NCBI RefSeq assembly: GCF_041260155.1
Contig: NC_091940.1
Coordinates: 33,181,341-33,245,340, forward strand
From: Ptychodera flava
Taxonomy: Eukaryota; Hemichordata; Enteropneusta; Ptychoderidae
Length of the DNA: 64,000 nt
Direction of reading: 5' to 3'
Position numbers and translations under genes: made by a program. Within the stretch, counting starts at the first letter, position 1. Every line of letters begins with the position of its first letter. Below are positions 27,101-38,709 of the stretch, one piece after another. The notes below the pieces were generated by a model that was not told the DNA's origin, searched no databases, and was given only the letters and a program-made list of their open reading frames with translations.

Positions 27101-30100
27101 AATTTCGATCTAGTCATCCAACATTTAAGATTACATGTGTATCATTTTGTCCATGTAAATACTATCATTTAGTCGAGTCTTTCATGAAAAGTTTTAATAA
27201 AACAAGATCATATTTTGCACCTTCAAGCTGGTCACCCTCTTTCTCAAATGGAGTGGTCTAGTTTTGCCATGAGAACAATGGGTCGTACAAAACTGTCTCG
27301 GTGAAAGGGCTAAGCTGTATAATTGGTGGATTATGATCTTGCATCACAAATCAGTTCTCATTCATATTACAGAGTTTTCAAACTTGAGATTCTGTTTCAA
27401 GTTTTATTTCTCCAGCATATATTCCCTCTTATTCGCTTTGCCCAATCCTTGAGCAGTTTAGGATGAGAATCCATCTCTTGTCCTGATTTTGGTTTCCAAG
27501 TCAATACAGTACAAACAAACACAAACAAATGGAAGTATGCATTTTACTGCAGACAGAATGTAGCAGACCTTACAATAGCTTACACCAGCCAAATGGTCAG
27601 TTCCCTGTGTGCCAAGGACTGATCTGTAAAAGTAGTTTTGGTCCCCTAAAACTTGTGTTTCGTGAACGATATACCTCCCATAGCATTCATAGCCGATTTC
27701 TAGCAGGACAATAGCCTTAAGTGATTTACTTCAGGGTGATGCGAATGATGTAATATTTCATGGTTGGAGTGGTTTTACAGTCAAATGAAGTTTTATTCTT
27801 TTGACACAAAAAAAAGCACAACGCCAGATGAACATGTAAGTTTGGGGGGACTGAAAATTCAGATATATCACAGGCAAGGCATGTTTTACACAGCCATTTT
27901 GACTTACTTTGAAATTAGACTTGCCTGTAGTGTACATGACTTTAAAACTTACAGCACGAGAGTGACTACCTGCAGTGTCCTACAAACCAATCTCTTGTCC
28001 TCTCTACTCCCCACACACAGCCAGTGAAACAGGTGACTTGGCATGGGCGAGGTGACTACCTGGCCACTGTTCAGCCTCTAGGGGGCAGTGCTCAAGTACT
28101 GATACACCAGCTCAGCACCAGGAGGACACAGAATCCATTCCGCAAGCCAAAAGGTTTGGTTCAGTGCGTGCTGTTCCATCCCACAAGGCCATTCTTCTTT
28201 GTCGCAGTAAGTAGGGTTTTATGCTTGAAAATCGCCAAATAAGCTGAATGCAACCAGACATATAATTTATTGAACGTTTACCAAATTTGCCCAATGCTGT
28301 TTTCAATGTTGGCATTGTTATGTGTTCAGTGTACCATTTCTTGAAATTACCAAGTTTTGTATAGTTCCTTGTCTTATATCTAAGTGAAAAAAAATGAGCA
28401 TTTAATAATTGATAAGCTGTTTCTAACCTAAACTCTTTTGTCTTTTGTATATTATTCAACATGATTCACAGTATATCTGACTTAATGTTTGGCGTTGTGT
28501 AACCAATTTTTAAGGTCCATAATGAATGACATCCTACCAGTTTGTTGACCTCCACCACTTTCCTGCCCTCCAACAGTTGTTTGCATTCGAGTTATTTGTT
28601 GACAACAGTGAAATTGCGTGAATTTTAACAGGAGAGAGACTAATATCTATGGATATCCATTCCAATCTGCAGTGTGGCAGGTCGCTGATTTATACATTCA
28701 CTTGATTCAGGCACATTCAATCTGACTGTTTCAAATTTTGTATTCAGACTCAGAAATTTGTTAGAGTGTACAACCTCCTGAAGCAAGAACTGACCAAGAA
28801 GCTGTTAACCAACGCCAAATGGGTGTCAAGCATAGCTGTACATCCTGGAGGTAAGTTGTCCACTGTCAGTGGTTAGGTTATACCGTCTGAAAACCACCCA
28901 GCATTAAACATTTGACATACTCCATGATCTTCAAAATAAGCCTCCACAAGAAGTAGACCAAAAAAGTATTGTAAAAGTTTTAGAGTTTGAATACGTGTAT
29001 TGAATAGATGTATGTGTCCATGAGGCACAGCTGACCATAATGGCTGTATCTGTGAAGCCTTTTCAGCCAGTTTCATCCATCACTATCAAGGTCAAGTTGA
29101 ATAAAATGCAGCAAGGCTGAACATGGCTTTTGGCCTGACCATGTGAAGAGGCCTAAAATATTTTGCAGTCTTCTGTGTACTGGGATTTAATGCAGATTGT
29201 GAATTACTCAACCTTAAAAAGAGGCTTGATAAAAAAATCAGGCATACAAGAGAAGCAAATAACGGTTGGTATGGTTACTGATTTAAGTATCCGTTTCTAA
29301 CAGGTGACAACCTATTAGTGGGAAGCTATGATGCTAGGTTGAGTTGGTTTGATATGGATCTATCTACAAAGCCCTACCAGACATTACGACATCATCGGAG
29401 AGCCGTCCGCCAAGCATGCTACCACCGTTGCTACCCGTTGTTTGCCTCAGCGTCAGATGATGGTACTGTTATTGTTTGCCACGGAATGGTGTACAGGTGA
29501 GTTCAGTGACCTTACGTGCAAGAATTGTCAAATGATATGACCACAGTGTGTCTTTACATCTGGTACCCTGTTTGTATGTGTAGTAATTTGTACAAAACAT
29601 TTCAGCTGAATTTGAAGATACTACTTCAGCACAATCTATTGTAACAATTCAGTAAAGAATTCAGTGAATATATGTGGCTGTTACAGAATATCTTAATCAA
29701 AACTGGCAGACTTATGACCAACTACAGTACAAGGTTCTAAGGCCATTGAAGAGTTTTGAGAATAGCCAGATGTGATATATCTTGTACGTGTTGACTGGGA
29801 ATTAATTTCTTATCTGTGCTGCAATAGTTCATCAAAAACCATTTCCATCACAATTGCATGTTACTGTATTTGTGAAAGTTGGCTGTATCATGCATATAAA
29901 TGCATTGTCATCAGTCTCAATTGATGTCATGGCATATACTCAATTGATGTCATGGCATATACTCAATGAATGTCATGGCAAATACTCAATGAATGTCATG
30001 GCAAATACTCAATTATGCTCAGGGTAGATACTCAATTGATGTCATGGTATATACTCAATAGATGTCATGGCATATACTGAATTATTCTCATGGCATATAC

Positions 30101-30854
30101 TCAAGTTATTTAGGATGGCACATCAAGGTGAAATTGGTCCATATAAATGTGTGGCGTTGACACTGATAGACTTACAAGATGTGTAAATGTCCAGATGTTT
30201 TGGAATAGACCACCCTACTGCAACTCATATGCAAGGCCAGTAATTTTTGTCTGTGAGAGGTTATTTGCATGCCATTTTGTAATTACTTCAGATCTTTAAT
30301 ACTGTACAAAGGTCTGTCCAAACCCTCAAACAATCTTTTTGCCCACTTAGATAACCCCTACACAACAAACTACATGGGATTTATGTTTATTTGTTTACCT
30401 CTGGCATAGACCAGACGAAATCTACTGGCAGTGTCATATAGTGCACGATTTTAGGCCAGTTAGTCTCTGCATAGATGATAACTCATAAGTTAATTTGCAT
30501 ATTCAACAATGCAAATTAAAATATTTTGCATAAATGAATACATTTAATGTAGAAACTCAGCACCAGATGGGTAATGTTTCTCATGTTACCATAGAAATGA
30601 CATTGTCCAGACTGTTCCAGTGCAAATCAGTGCAACAATGTCAATTATGTCATCGTTCAAATACGTTTCAATCAATACCCACTATCTCCTCTGTTCGCAG
30701 TGATCTGCTCCAGAACCCTCTCATTGTTCCTGTCAAGATTCTCCGAGGACATGAAGTTCGGAATGACCTTGGCGTGCTTGACTGCCAATTCCACCCGACG
30801 CAGCCCTGGCTCTTCTCCAGTGCGGCAGATTGCACCATCAGGCTGTTCACGTAA
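18171..30854 (+). CDS. BOP1: Ribosome biogenesis protein BOP1 (13 exons)
   Basis: Nucleolar WD40 protein. With PES1 and WDR12 it forms the PeBoW complex for 28S/5.8S rRNA maturation and 60S assembly (family knowledge). Exons: 18171-18239, 19812-19949, 20248-20437, 21065-21216, 21709-21928, 24064-24276, 25388-25549, 26085-26235, 26632-26948, 28021-28206, 28748-28850, 29304-29496, 30701-30854. All join in phase except exon 3. The start ATG has a good context (ACAAAATGG). Exons 1-3 encode a basic start then acidic Ser/Asp/Glu-rich sequence. Exons 4-8 encode the BOP1 N-terminal domain ([59 protein letters not shown]). From about residue 410 come WD40 repeats ([35 protein letters not shown], ending TIRLFT). 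Length is about 748 codons, close to 746 in human. Exon 3 is 190 bases, one too many; an A6 run at 20339-20344 is the likely site. Confidence 0.95.
18361..19254. repeat. Foldback element flanked by 86-bp direct repeats (BOP1 intron 1)
   Basis: Arms of about 310 bases (18452-18763 and 18857-19167) are inverted copies of each other, nearly identical over the outer 250 bases, with a 93-bp spacer. Immediately outside, 18361-18446 and 19169-19254 are direct repeats of 86 bp differing at two positions. There is no coding sequence. It looks like a foldback or MITE-type insertion, but the flanking repeats are far longer than a normal target duplication. Confidence 0.85.
21258..21600. repeat. Dispersed intronic repeat, copy 3 (BOP1 intron 4)
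   Basis: Third copy of the repeat at 1461-1795, and the closest match to it. Found between BOP1 exons 4 and 5. Confidence 0.6.
22419..23940 (-). mobile_element. Non-autonomous DNA element, copy B, inverted (BOP1 intron 5)
   Basis: Reverse-complement copy of the element at 13632-15530. It holds one (TGTA)n-bearing module (22419-22800), the middle section (22800-23625) and the far end (23640-23940), but lacks the second module present in copy A. The junction where that module is missing lies near 23635. The short open frame 23637-23873 inside it is not a gene. Confidence 0.65.
29914..30110. repeat. 23-bp minisatellite in BOP1 intron 12
   Basis: About eight imperfect tandem units of the type ACTCAATTGATGTCATGGCA plus TAT. 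The units vary at a few positions (GATG/AATG, CATAT/AAATA). There are no spacers, so it is not a CRISPR-like array. Confidence 0.85.
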
Positions 30855-31166
30855 CGGATGTACGAGAGAGCAAGTTCAGGGCTTTTTTTTTCCATAAAGT
30901 CATCTGTACAAAACTATTGACAAAATGAACATTTTCACTAACAATGCTGTAGTTATGGTTATTCCAATTGTGGTCATTGGTGACTACTCGGTCACTGAAG
31001 AAATATTCTGCAATACCTACAATAACACATGCTACAAGACCTTTATGCACATTGTCTGACCATCACCCATTTTCTCTTCCCTTTTATCTGAATCATGGGT
31101 AAACTTCCCTGAGATATATGTTCTTGTCATGAATTTTGTGCCTGAGTAATCATGTCTTTTCCAGTG

Positions 31167-31172
31167 AATAAA
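31167..31172 (+). promoter_or_regulatory. Candidate poly(A) signal of BOP1
   Basis: AATAAA about 310 bases after the BOP1 stop codon, in a suitable position for 3' end formation. Confidence 0.45.
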
Positions 31173-33020
31173 AAATGTATTATTTAAAGCACAACTTTGT
31201 ATCAGTGTTATTGAGATCAAATCAATGTCTGAATCAAAGAATCGTATCTTATCCTTGTAAACTGGAACATTAAGCGTGGCATGGAGATGCATGTAATTTT
31301 TTAGTAACTTTGTCACTTAAAACACCAACAGCTTATTGACACATAGAAAAAAATTACTGAAAAAGAGTATTGAAAGTCACAATAACTTGAGTGTGAACAA
31401 GGCTAATACTATACGCAGAGAAAGCGTTATGGATAATATCTGGCAGTCATCGATATGGTACTTTCACTTCAAACGCACGAGGGCGCTGTACTCTATGGCT
31501 GGTCTTCAAAAGCAAACTCGATCGACAATTCGCCAAGTGTATGGCGGTACTGTGATTTGACGTAAAAATGCCATTTTCAGACTGAATAAAGTTTGAAAGA
31601 GTCAAATCATACAGCGTTGATCTCGACAATAAATCATATACTCTCTACCCCTGCCAACAATAAGACGAAATATTCCTCAGATTTCCTTCTAACTGCCGTG
31701 GGCCATGGGAAAGCCTTTCCTGTCTCGGGTAATAGTCCACTTCTGCTAAAAGACAATTTGTTTCAATGCAGATGAGTTTTTCTTTGATTGTCCATGGGTC
31801 GTCATATTGAGAATACGCAGAAAGCTTACTCTGAAAACCCTTGCCTTGGAAGGAAAGTGATGTCATCGGAGTAACAGATGAACTGCCTGAACGTTGTTTG
31901 ATCATTGCTACCGACACCTATACACACGTCACTGGGTAGTACTCCTATTTAGGCTGCGGTCACCAAAAACCCCACATTTTTCGGGGGATGGAGGAATTCA
32001 GGGAGGGGATTCGAAAAGTTTGGAGGTAGTAGGGGGACCTGAAAATGTTTTGGTTCCCTTTTTTATTGCAAGGTTTGGTGGGTAATTCAATGAATATTGA
32101 ATAACATTTTAACGTCATCCAATTGTTCTAGTATTAGTAATAATTAAACAAGATCTAGTACCATTTTGTCGCATTTCATACTTTTGTCTCAAAAAAAAAT
32201 CGAAAATGTATGAATTTTTGTGAAAAAAACAAGTAGGCGAAGTATCGGAGCAGAAGCTGCAACTGTGGATAATTATTTTTCAATATTTCTATGCACTATA
32301 TTAAATACAGATTCTTGCTGTCTCCCTATACAGCATGCTTGAAACACACAATATTCAGTTCGTCACTAGAAGCCTGCATATGTAAATATTGAATTGGAGT
32401 CTAGAGTGAATGTCATTTGTCAATGATACGAATGCAGGGTACATATTCACAAGCTGTGTTTGCAAGCTGGACAGTTCAACATGCTGTAGGAAGAAGAGCA
32501 AGAATGCAGTTGTATAAACTGAACAAAGTTATTGTCAAAATTATCAAACTTAATAGGCCTACAGGTACTGCCCTGCTACTGCCTATGGACAGTGTCACTG
32601 TCACTGTATACCGACAGTGACAGAGATAGCTCTGACTATGAAGTAGCTAATGTGACGCTCGTGACAGTGAAACATACTTGTAGTACACAAGATCAGGCAA
32701 GAAAGCAACATATTGAAGACCAGGAGACTTGAAAGTTATCAAGGAGTTTGAATTCTGGCATAGAATAATCAAATATTAAAGAAAAAAGATTGGGATGAGC
32801 ATGCTTAATTTACTAAATTTTCACATTCTCATCGTAAAATAACACAAAAGTAAAACTTTGTACCATAAAGACTCTAATTGAAATGAAAAAAATGTGTGGC
32901 TAAATAAAATTATTTAATTTTACCAAATTCACCTTTATTACACCAAAATTTCAGAGATTAAAACATTTATTTGATGCAATATTTCAACTTTCCAATCAGA
33001 ACCTCCATAAAACTCTCAAG
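31173..33020. other. Intergenic region right of BOP1
   Basis: No gene could be supported. Short open frames on both strands lack family features, codon bias or splice context. There are small inverted words such as GACAGTG/CACTGTC near 32590-32625, but no element boundaries. Confidence 0.5.
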
Positions 33021-33024
33021 GAAC

Positions 33025-33315
33025 GTACAATGATTTATCAAAATACCTTATCTGTTGCGGGTTTGTCTCCCCAAAGCCATGAGGGACTTCGAGTCACTGA
33101 CTAGTTTTAAGAAATTTTGTAATAACTTTCTGTATTCTATAAACTTGTCTGATGCTTCTTTGTAGTTTTATTTTTTGCTGTTTGTACTTCTGTGTTTCCT
33201 GTGTTTTCAGGTTTTTTGTACCTACTATATAATTGTTTCTTTATCTATTCGACCTCAATCCAAAGAGGTGTTTCACTTATGGAGTTATCGCGTTTAAACA
33301 AAGATTACTGATAAT
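33025..33315 (+). mobile_element. Truncated 3' tail of a non-LTR retrotransposon
   Basis: A short frame encodes PKAMRDFESLTSFKKF at about 33075-33120. This resembles the conserved C-terminus of CR1/L2/Jockey-type reverse transcriptase proteins, where a proline is followed by a run containing SLxSFKK. It is followed by an AT-rich 3' UTR and a short ATAATG/ATAATA repeat near 33300-33325, as is common at LINE 3' ends. Only a few hundred bases remain, a typical 5'-truncated copy. Confidence 0.45.
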
Positions 33316-34972
33316 GATAATAACTTTCCAGGATTGTCAATTTTGTAAAAACTTATATGCATCTAATGTAGGCAGGAATTCACAATTTGCATACCCTGCC
33401 GTGTGAGGGCGTTTTGGGTACACCAGGCATAAAATAAGGCTCCGCCGGAGCGGGTAAACAGTCCCCATATGGCCGAAGTTTCCCGTTGTTTCTCTCGAAA
33501 TTCAAAAGTAAACTTTTTTTGCATATCAAGCTTATATTCAATCATATTATACCTTTTCCGACATACAACCACTTAGTAGGTCAATATTTGGATAAAAGTC
33601 CTCCACAGATAGAAAGGTTTAATGCAGTCAAAAGCTTAGAGTGTTCACAGTCCCTCAATGGGTAGAGGGACTGTGGAGTGTTGCATTCCTTTTAGAAGAC
33701 ATTTCGCTGAGGAACCATTCGACATCTTCCCCTTATTAATGGGGACCTAAAGGGTAAAGAATTGAATGCCGAAAACTCCTTTACTCCAGTCTACTTGTAG
33801 GGTCAATGACCCTGAGTGACCCCATGTCAATCCAAAGTGCAGCAGAAAATTGTCTATTGTTGCTTATTTTTTGTGCCCTGTCTGAACTTTTTCCAGTATG
33901 GTTGGATCCGATCCAAAGGAGTCCTTTGTGTAGATGAGGGGTTCACTGTCATGCGGAGTGCTTTGGTTACCCAACGAAGATGGCCCGTGAAGAAAGTAGT
34001 GCCCGATGCCTAACTTGACTAACTTGAGATTCAGTTTTGAAATGTTGGCGAGAAAATCAGTTTTAGCTCCCAATACCATGTTCAATGTCTGTGGAAACTT
34101 TGTGTAGATTACTTATTTCACTGTCATGCCGAGTACTTTGGTTATCCATAGTCGGCAGGGTAAGTTGTAAGCTTTCTGACATGCAGAAATTCAACTGTTT
34201 TCATTACAGGATAGGGGTATCTTGTCGATGATTAGATCTTTATGCGTGTCGCAAATGAAATTTAAGTGTTTCTTATGCTACAAGCAATACACAAGAATAA
34301 AAACATGGCCAAATACACATTTCCTTAGTTACCATACTTTAAAGTACTGAAAACATTTTGCAGGTGCAGACGGACTTGAAGTGGCGGTGATGCTTACTCA
34401 CTTACAATCTATATAGGGGCAGTGTACACGAGTACTATATATTTCGAACCAACCAAGAAATGGTATATGGTAGTTCGTGCCTCGAAATTACAGACAAAGT
34501 GTTGCCCAAACTTTCTTCAAGCAAAATTCAAACCATTCTCTTTCGAAATCGAGTATAAAATCACGGGTCACCGCGCAAAATTTGATACTAGATAAACAAA
34601 TAATTCAATATTTCCCGACAGTTTAAATAAATAGTCGCCATGCCTGTGTCAACTCTGCGGGGAAAAATGAAATTTTCGATTTTCGTGAAAACTTTACTCT
34701 ATGACCTTAACTAAAAATGAGCTCCCGCCAAACTCCTATTTGCTAGGCCTACTTTTGTAGGAGGCAAAGTAATTTGAAAGTTTGAGAGTCCGTTTATATG
34801 CCTCTTGGATGCATTCAGAAACGTTCAAAGTTGGCAATGCCGTCACGTTTTGAAGTAAACAGCATGGGGAGTAGCTTAGGGACTTTGCATGATCTGTCGC
34901 TATTCTTTTTATCATAAACTCTGGCGCATCTTGCTCCAGGGTCTATATTGAACACCTATCACCTGGTCATGA

Positions 34973-35105
34973 GGGCTACAGCGCCCGTTTATTACCCCGA
35001 GGGGCCGTGCGTTACCAGAAACACAATCGCTATTCCTCGAGGCCGTGGGGTAGTGTGATGTGTTTCTGGTAACATGCGAGGGGTAATAAACTGGTGCTAT
35101 AGCCC
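34973..35105. mobile_element. MITE-like inverted repeat (133 bp)
   Basis: Arms of about 48 bases (34973-35023 and 35058-35105) are inverted copies, beginning GGGCTA and ending TAGCCC, with shared GTTACCAGAAACAC. The sequence can form one long hairpin. It lies in the stretch missing from the paralogous segment, consistent with insertion. Confidence 0.6.
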
Positions 35106-35224
35106 GAATAAGACTAGGTTAGGCCTATAGGTGTTTTATATCACTCGACATGCCCATGCTCTTCTATATTGTTATTTTGAATAGGCTTTGATGTAAAGGC
35201 ACTGAAACTATACACTTTATGATA

Positions 35225-35583
35225 AGGCAAAAAATAAATAAATTGTGCTGTTCCGATAACATTGTCTTCAAAAATAGGGTAACTTGTTCGGCAGGATTTT
35301 TTTTCAAAAATATGTTTATTTTCAAATATGCATTTTTCAGGTGTTCAGGGCGGTCAAACACTGGCCACAACATTTCGAAAAAAATGTATCATACATATAA
35401 AAGGAAAAAAAAAACATTAAAGACATTCTCGTTCAAGCAAATAACGAACGCGTGATTTTACGGGATTTTTTTTTCTTTTTTTTTACTTCCATGTTTACGT
35501 AGCTCTGAAAATTTTAGGGTCGGCGGGTAAAAATAGGGTAGGGTCGGGTTATCGGAACAGCACAAGTTTTTTTTGCTCGGCCT
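35225..35583. mobile_element. MITE-like element with 36-bp inverted ends
   Basis: Left end 35225-35260 and right end 35548-35583 are inverted copies sharing TTGTGCTGTTCCGATAAC and starting AGGC. The interior is AT-rich with homopolymers and no gene. It too lies in the stretch missing from the paralogous segment. Confidence 0.6.
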
Positions 35584-35654
35584 AAGTTTACTCAACAGCG
35601 TGAACAGTAGTGCCAATTTCTTAGCAAAAAGAAGCAAATATGTCCTTAGCATAC

Positions 35655-35764
35655 CGTATAACGTCCTTGGTTGCACTTGAATCTTTGTTGTCAACGAGCT
35701 CTTCAAGTTCTTGCGCTGCTGAAATAGGAAGTCTTGCTATTTCAGTCAGAAGTTCGTTGCTCAT
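35655..35764 (-). CDS. Possible first coding exon of an unknown gene
   Basis: On the minus strand an ATG at 35764 opens a frame of about 36 codons (beginning MSNELLTEIARLP, acidic and helical in character) that meets a consensus splice donor GTATGC at 35649-35654. Upstream lie two TCACGTGA-type E-boxes (about 35837 and 35952). No second exon was found to the left, and no family is recognised. It could be chance. Confidence 0.25.
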
Positions 35765-37422
35765 GCCGGGCTTCATGCATACTTGTCCGAGTCACCCGCC
35801 ATTGTTTCAAAGCTGCAGACGACACTTAGCGTATGGTCACGTGACCAGACACTTTTTTACGAACTATTTGCCCAGGGAAATAGTGGGTGAAAAATACGCT
35901 CTGACGTCACTCTTTTCGAACCAGTAGAGACAAGTCATATCTATTTTCTTGTCACGTGACGTATTCTGGCGAATTGCGACACGCAATGAGCACGTGGCGT
36001 GTTATAATATCTGCAGGGACAGCCAACAAAGCTGTTCGTCACCGTGAACAAACTGGGAAAAGCCTGTTGACATTTTCCTTTCGTATCAGCCGACAGAGAA
36101 AGAACTAGACTGAAAAATTCAGTTTTGCATGGTTTGGAATTTAGTTTGCGGAGTTCCAGTAATTTTTTCTCTCGACAGTAAAATGCCCTTCTTTCACTCA
36201 GCGGACCGGGACCGGATTATTTGCGTGGGCTGTTGTTGTGGAAAGCAAAAAGAGTACGGTGGGGAAAAGGGCATCAGGTGTGTTTTCAAAGAGAACATTA
36301 GAGGCCTTTAAAAAGAGGAGATGGTTGGCTGGTATTTATTGTTGGGAGTTACTAGCTGGCAAACTAACGGGCAGGAGAGCTAGGAAATTAAATTTTTAAG
36401 CCGGAGCAATTGCGATCAGCTTTCACTTATAGTTTCGCGTGTAAAATAGATCTAACAGGTCAACCCCAGACTTTTACAGTTTCTCGCAATCGGCTGATTG
36501 ACTATTCTGATTTTGTCACTAATCGTCTACCAAAGGGAGGTCTTATAATATATCGGTTTACAGTTTTCTAACAGGTGTCTTTTTTATTCGTCTATGCGAA
36601 GTTTTTACGGATACCGTCGTTCCTACGGGGTAGACAATGAAGATATATTATGAGTTTAGTCGGAGGATGGCGACTCCAATCAGCATGAGATAAAGAAAAC
36701 ACTTCAACGTCAATTTTATTTGCAAGAGTATTTATTAATTTCAACAGCATTGGATTGGACACCAAGGTTCCTGTATTCGATGAGTTAAACATGACTTGCA
36801 TTTATCATCGTTGATAAATAATGTCATCTTGCGTAATACAATGACGAAGTACATATGACTAAAGACAAACTGGGTCTCTTTGTTTGAGCTGTACATATTC
36901 GATCGACTAGCGTCTTCAACTAAGCAGAAAAATACACACACGAATCAATACCAATATAAACACCCATGGAACTTCATAGTAAGCGACCACTTAACCAAAA
37001 TCAGCTATTCTACACATTGTCAACATGATATAGAAAGCAAGCTTCTTCAAATCACATCTTTTTATCTATAGTACGGTGCTCCGAATTGCTTTTGGTCATC
37101 GGAAGAGAGGAGAATTCGAACGGACAGTCTAATATTGCAGAAAAGAAGTCGCTTTGAAATCGAAAAGCAGTCGAGAGTGACTGCCGCGAATTCGAAGTGA
37201 CGTACAATACAGTATTCCAGTTGATTACGTGCTATTAAAATGAAATGGCGAACTACATCCATTGGTAACCATAAAATGCACAGTCCGATGGATAACAGTT
37301 CGAATAATTCTCTCTTGTCAGGTTAATCGTCATCGCGTACACCTAAAAGTACGAGCATCGCGTCTAGGTTGAGTCACGTAGAGTAATCTTGGTTGCGTCC
37401 ACAGGTGTTAGATTTTCTAGAT

Positions 37423-37825
37423 CTATACCTTGTTGAAGATACGCTTTGCGGTGACATCGCCTTTGGTGACAGCCAAGATCGCATGTCCGTCCACAACTTG
37501 CCAAACGGAAGACGCCCCATCCGGGTTATCGACTGGTTTGGTGATCAGCTTGTCGTCCTCTAGAGTGACAACGATCTTTTCTGTTTTTTCCGCCAGGTCT
37601 GACGTCTTCGAACGGTACGCCTGGTTTGAATATGATTTTGTTTTTCTTCACAATCCCGCCCACGGTGTCGATTGTCCAGGTACCGTCGCCACTCACGCTG
37701 ATTTCAACGCTCACATTGTCCGACTCGGCCACTTTCTTCGCAGCGTCCCCGACGCCAATGGCTTTGAGAAAATTTTCCATGTTCTCGCTGTGGTCACCTT
37801 TCCATTTGCCAACCAGGTTCGACAT
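37423..37825 (-). pseudogene. Intronless fatty-acid-binding protein, copy 1 (one frameshift)
   Basis: Intracellular lipid-binding protein family (small beta-barrel that carries fatty acids or retinoids in the cytosol). The start MSNLVGKWKGDHSENMENFL and GVPFEDVRPGGK match intact copy 3. After that the frame is lost by one base, most simply in the T6 run at 37584-37589 (copies 2 and 3 have fewer T). The remaining sequence down to the stop at 37423-37425 still encodes the conserved C-terminal half in another frame. There are no introns, although the family usually has three. A Polinton is inserted 35 bp upstream of its start codon, separating it from the upstream sequence conserved in the other copies. 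Whether the frameshift is real or an assembly error cannot be settled here. Confidence 0.85.
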
Positions 37826-37854
37826 TTTGGAGGACGCACTGTGTCGTGTGATGG

Positions 37855-37860
37855 GCGGTA
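37855..37860. repeat. Polinton target-site duplication, left
   Basis: GCGGTA directly before the left terminus, repeated exactly at 53608-53613. Six bases is the known Polinton target duplication length. Confidence 0.93.
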
Positions 37861-38192
37861 AGTAGTAAAGTAAACGTGGGCAACTGGATGAAGTAAGAAT
37901 TTTACACCCATTTTATTCATTTATCTACATGAAGCGAAGGAAAAATTAACCATCCATGTAACTAAAGTATGACCCTAACCTATATACGAACTCACGCGCA
38001 GCAGTGCATTGTCCTGAACTAAGCAGGGAAATTCCCTGCTGAGCATGTTTATACATGTACGGGAAATTCCGTGTGAGTCATCACCATCAAACTAGCCTAT
38101 ATAAAGGAGCTTTTTTTTACCTGTGTTGTCAGTCCGGCCGGCCGGTCGCGGAGTCTAGCTGATGTTGAACACGAAGTTCCTATCGGTGCGAA
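37861..38192. repeat. Polinton left terminal inverted repeat
   Basis: The inverted copy is 53272-53607. The two arms are practically identical; the differences I see are homopolymer lengths (GG/GGG near 37886, CCC/CCCC near 37908). Identity ends just after CGAACT. Confidence 0.93.
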
Positions 38193-38651
38193 CTAAATTT
38201 CATATCCATTCAATCCATAATGTCTTAAATATCTTTCCAGAGGTGGACTAAATCCTTCTTGTTTTTGAATTTCTAGCGCCTGATGAAATATGTCCTGAAT
38301 AAGTTCTGACCCCGGAGCCTCCTCGTTCCGAAGGGTTGCACCTTTTTCTTGTATTTGTGTAAGCAGCTGTTTATATTGAACATAATAATGTTTATATTTC
38401 TCTCGTCTCTTTGCTACACCCGTTTTCCCTTGTATTACATCAATAACAACACCTGGTATAGGAGTTAAGGCTAACAGTACCGGAACTGTTGGAATTGCTG
38501 CTATTACAGCAGAGCTTACAAGAATTCCCTTAGTAATATTGAGAGCCATATCAATTCGACCCATTAATTTGTAACTTCGTCGATATGCAGCACTTGTTCT
38601 TTCTATGTAATCAGCCAATTGTTCAACGCTTTCAACAACTGAGATGTGCAT
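38193..38651 (-). CDS. Polinton membrane protein, unknown function (152 aa)
   Basis: Uninterrupted frame pointing toward the left terminal repeat. Residues about 45-85 form a long hydrophobic stretch rich in Val, Ile, Ala and Pro (one or two membrane segments). Before it is a charged helix-like region (about 8-40), after it a basic lysine/arginine and glutamine-rich region likely to be helical. I do not recognise the family. Its start is close to the divergent acidic gene at 38710, leaving a short shared promoter region of about 60 bases. Virion or membrane association is only an inference from the element type. Confidence 0.65.
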   Translation of the reverse strand: MHISVVESVEQLADYIERTSAAYRRSYKLMGRIDMALNITKGILVSSAVIAAIPTVPVLLALTPIPGVVIDVIQGKTGVAKRREKYKHYYVQYKQLLTQIQEKGATLRNEEAPGSELIQDIFHQALEIQKQEGFSPPLERYLRHYGLNGYEI

Positions 38652-38709
38652 TTTTTACTGTATATGTAAGGGATGATAAAAAATAATTGTAGTAATATAG
38701 AAAGACAAT

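Larger units (their letters stand above)
34800..36480. repeat. Segment duplicated at 56440-57120, expanded by insertions
   Basis: Blocks at 34837-34950 and 36015-36480 match 56450-56560 and 56583-57120 in the same order. About 1.05 kb present here between those blocks (34950-36010) is absent from the right-hand copy and includes two MITE-like elements. This shows that the tandem FABP segments once extended further left. Confidence 0.65.
36480..37860. repeat. FABP tandem segment 1, left part (split by the Polinton)
   Basis: Matches 54356-55690 (segment 2) and 57121-58660 (segment 3) in order and orientation, from the CAATCGGCTGATTGAC landmark through the FABP frame to the bases just upstream of its ATG. 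The rest of segment 1 continues at 53608-54355, after the Polinton. Confidence 0.75.

Noticed and set aside
29914..30110. Regularly repeated units that might suggest a CRISPR-like array
   Set aside because: Units are contiguous with no unique spacers, and the host is an animal; it is a minisatellite.
18171..30854. Box C/D or H/ACA snoRNAs in BOP1 introns
   Set aside because: Introns of ribosome-biogenesis genes are likely hosts, so I looked for paired C and D boxes, but found no convincing pair with a terminal stem.
33638..33675. Small hairpin (CACAGTCCCTC / GAGGGACTGTG)
   Set aside because: A single short hairpin with no gene context; not enough to call a terminator or RNA.
37430..37861. 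Plus-strand open frame of 143 codons over FABP copy 1
   Set aside because: Antisense to the FABP frame, with no domain of its own, and it ends at the Polinton border by chance.
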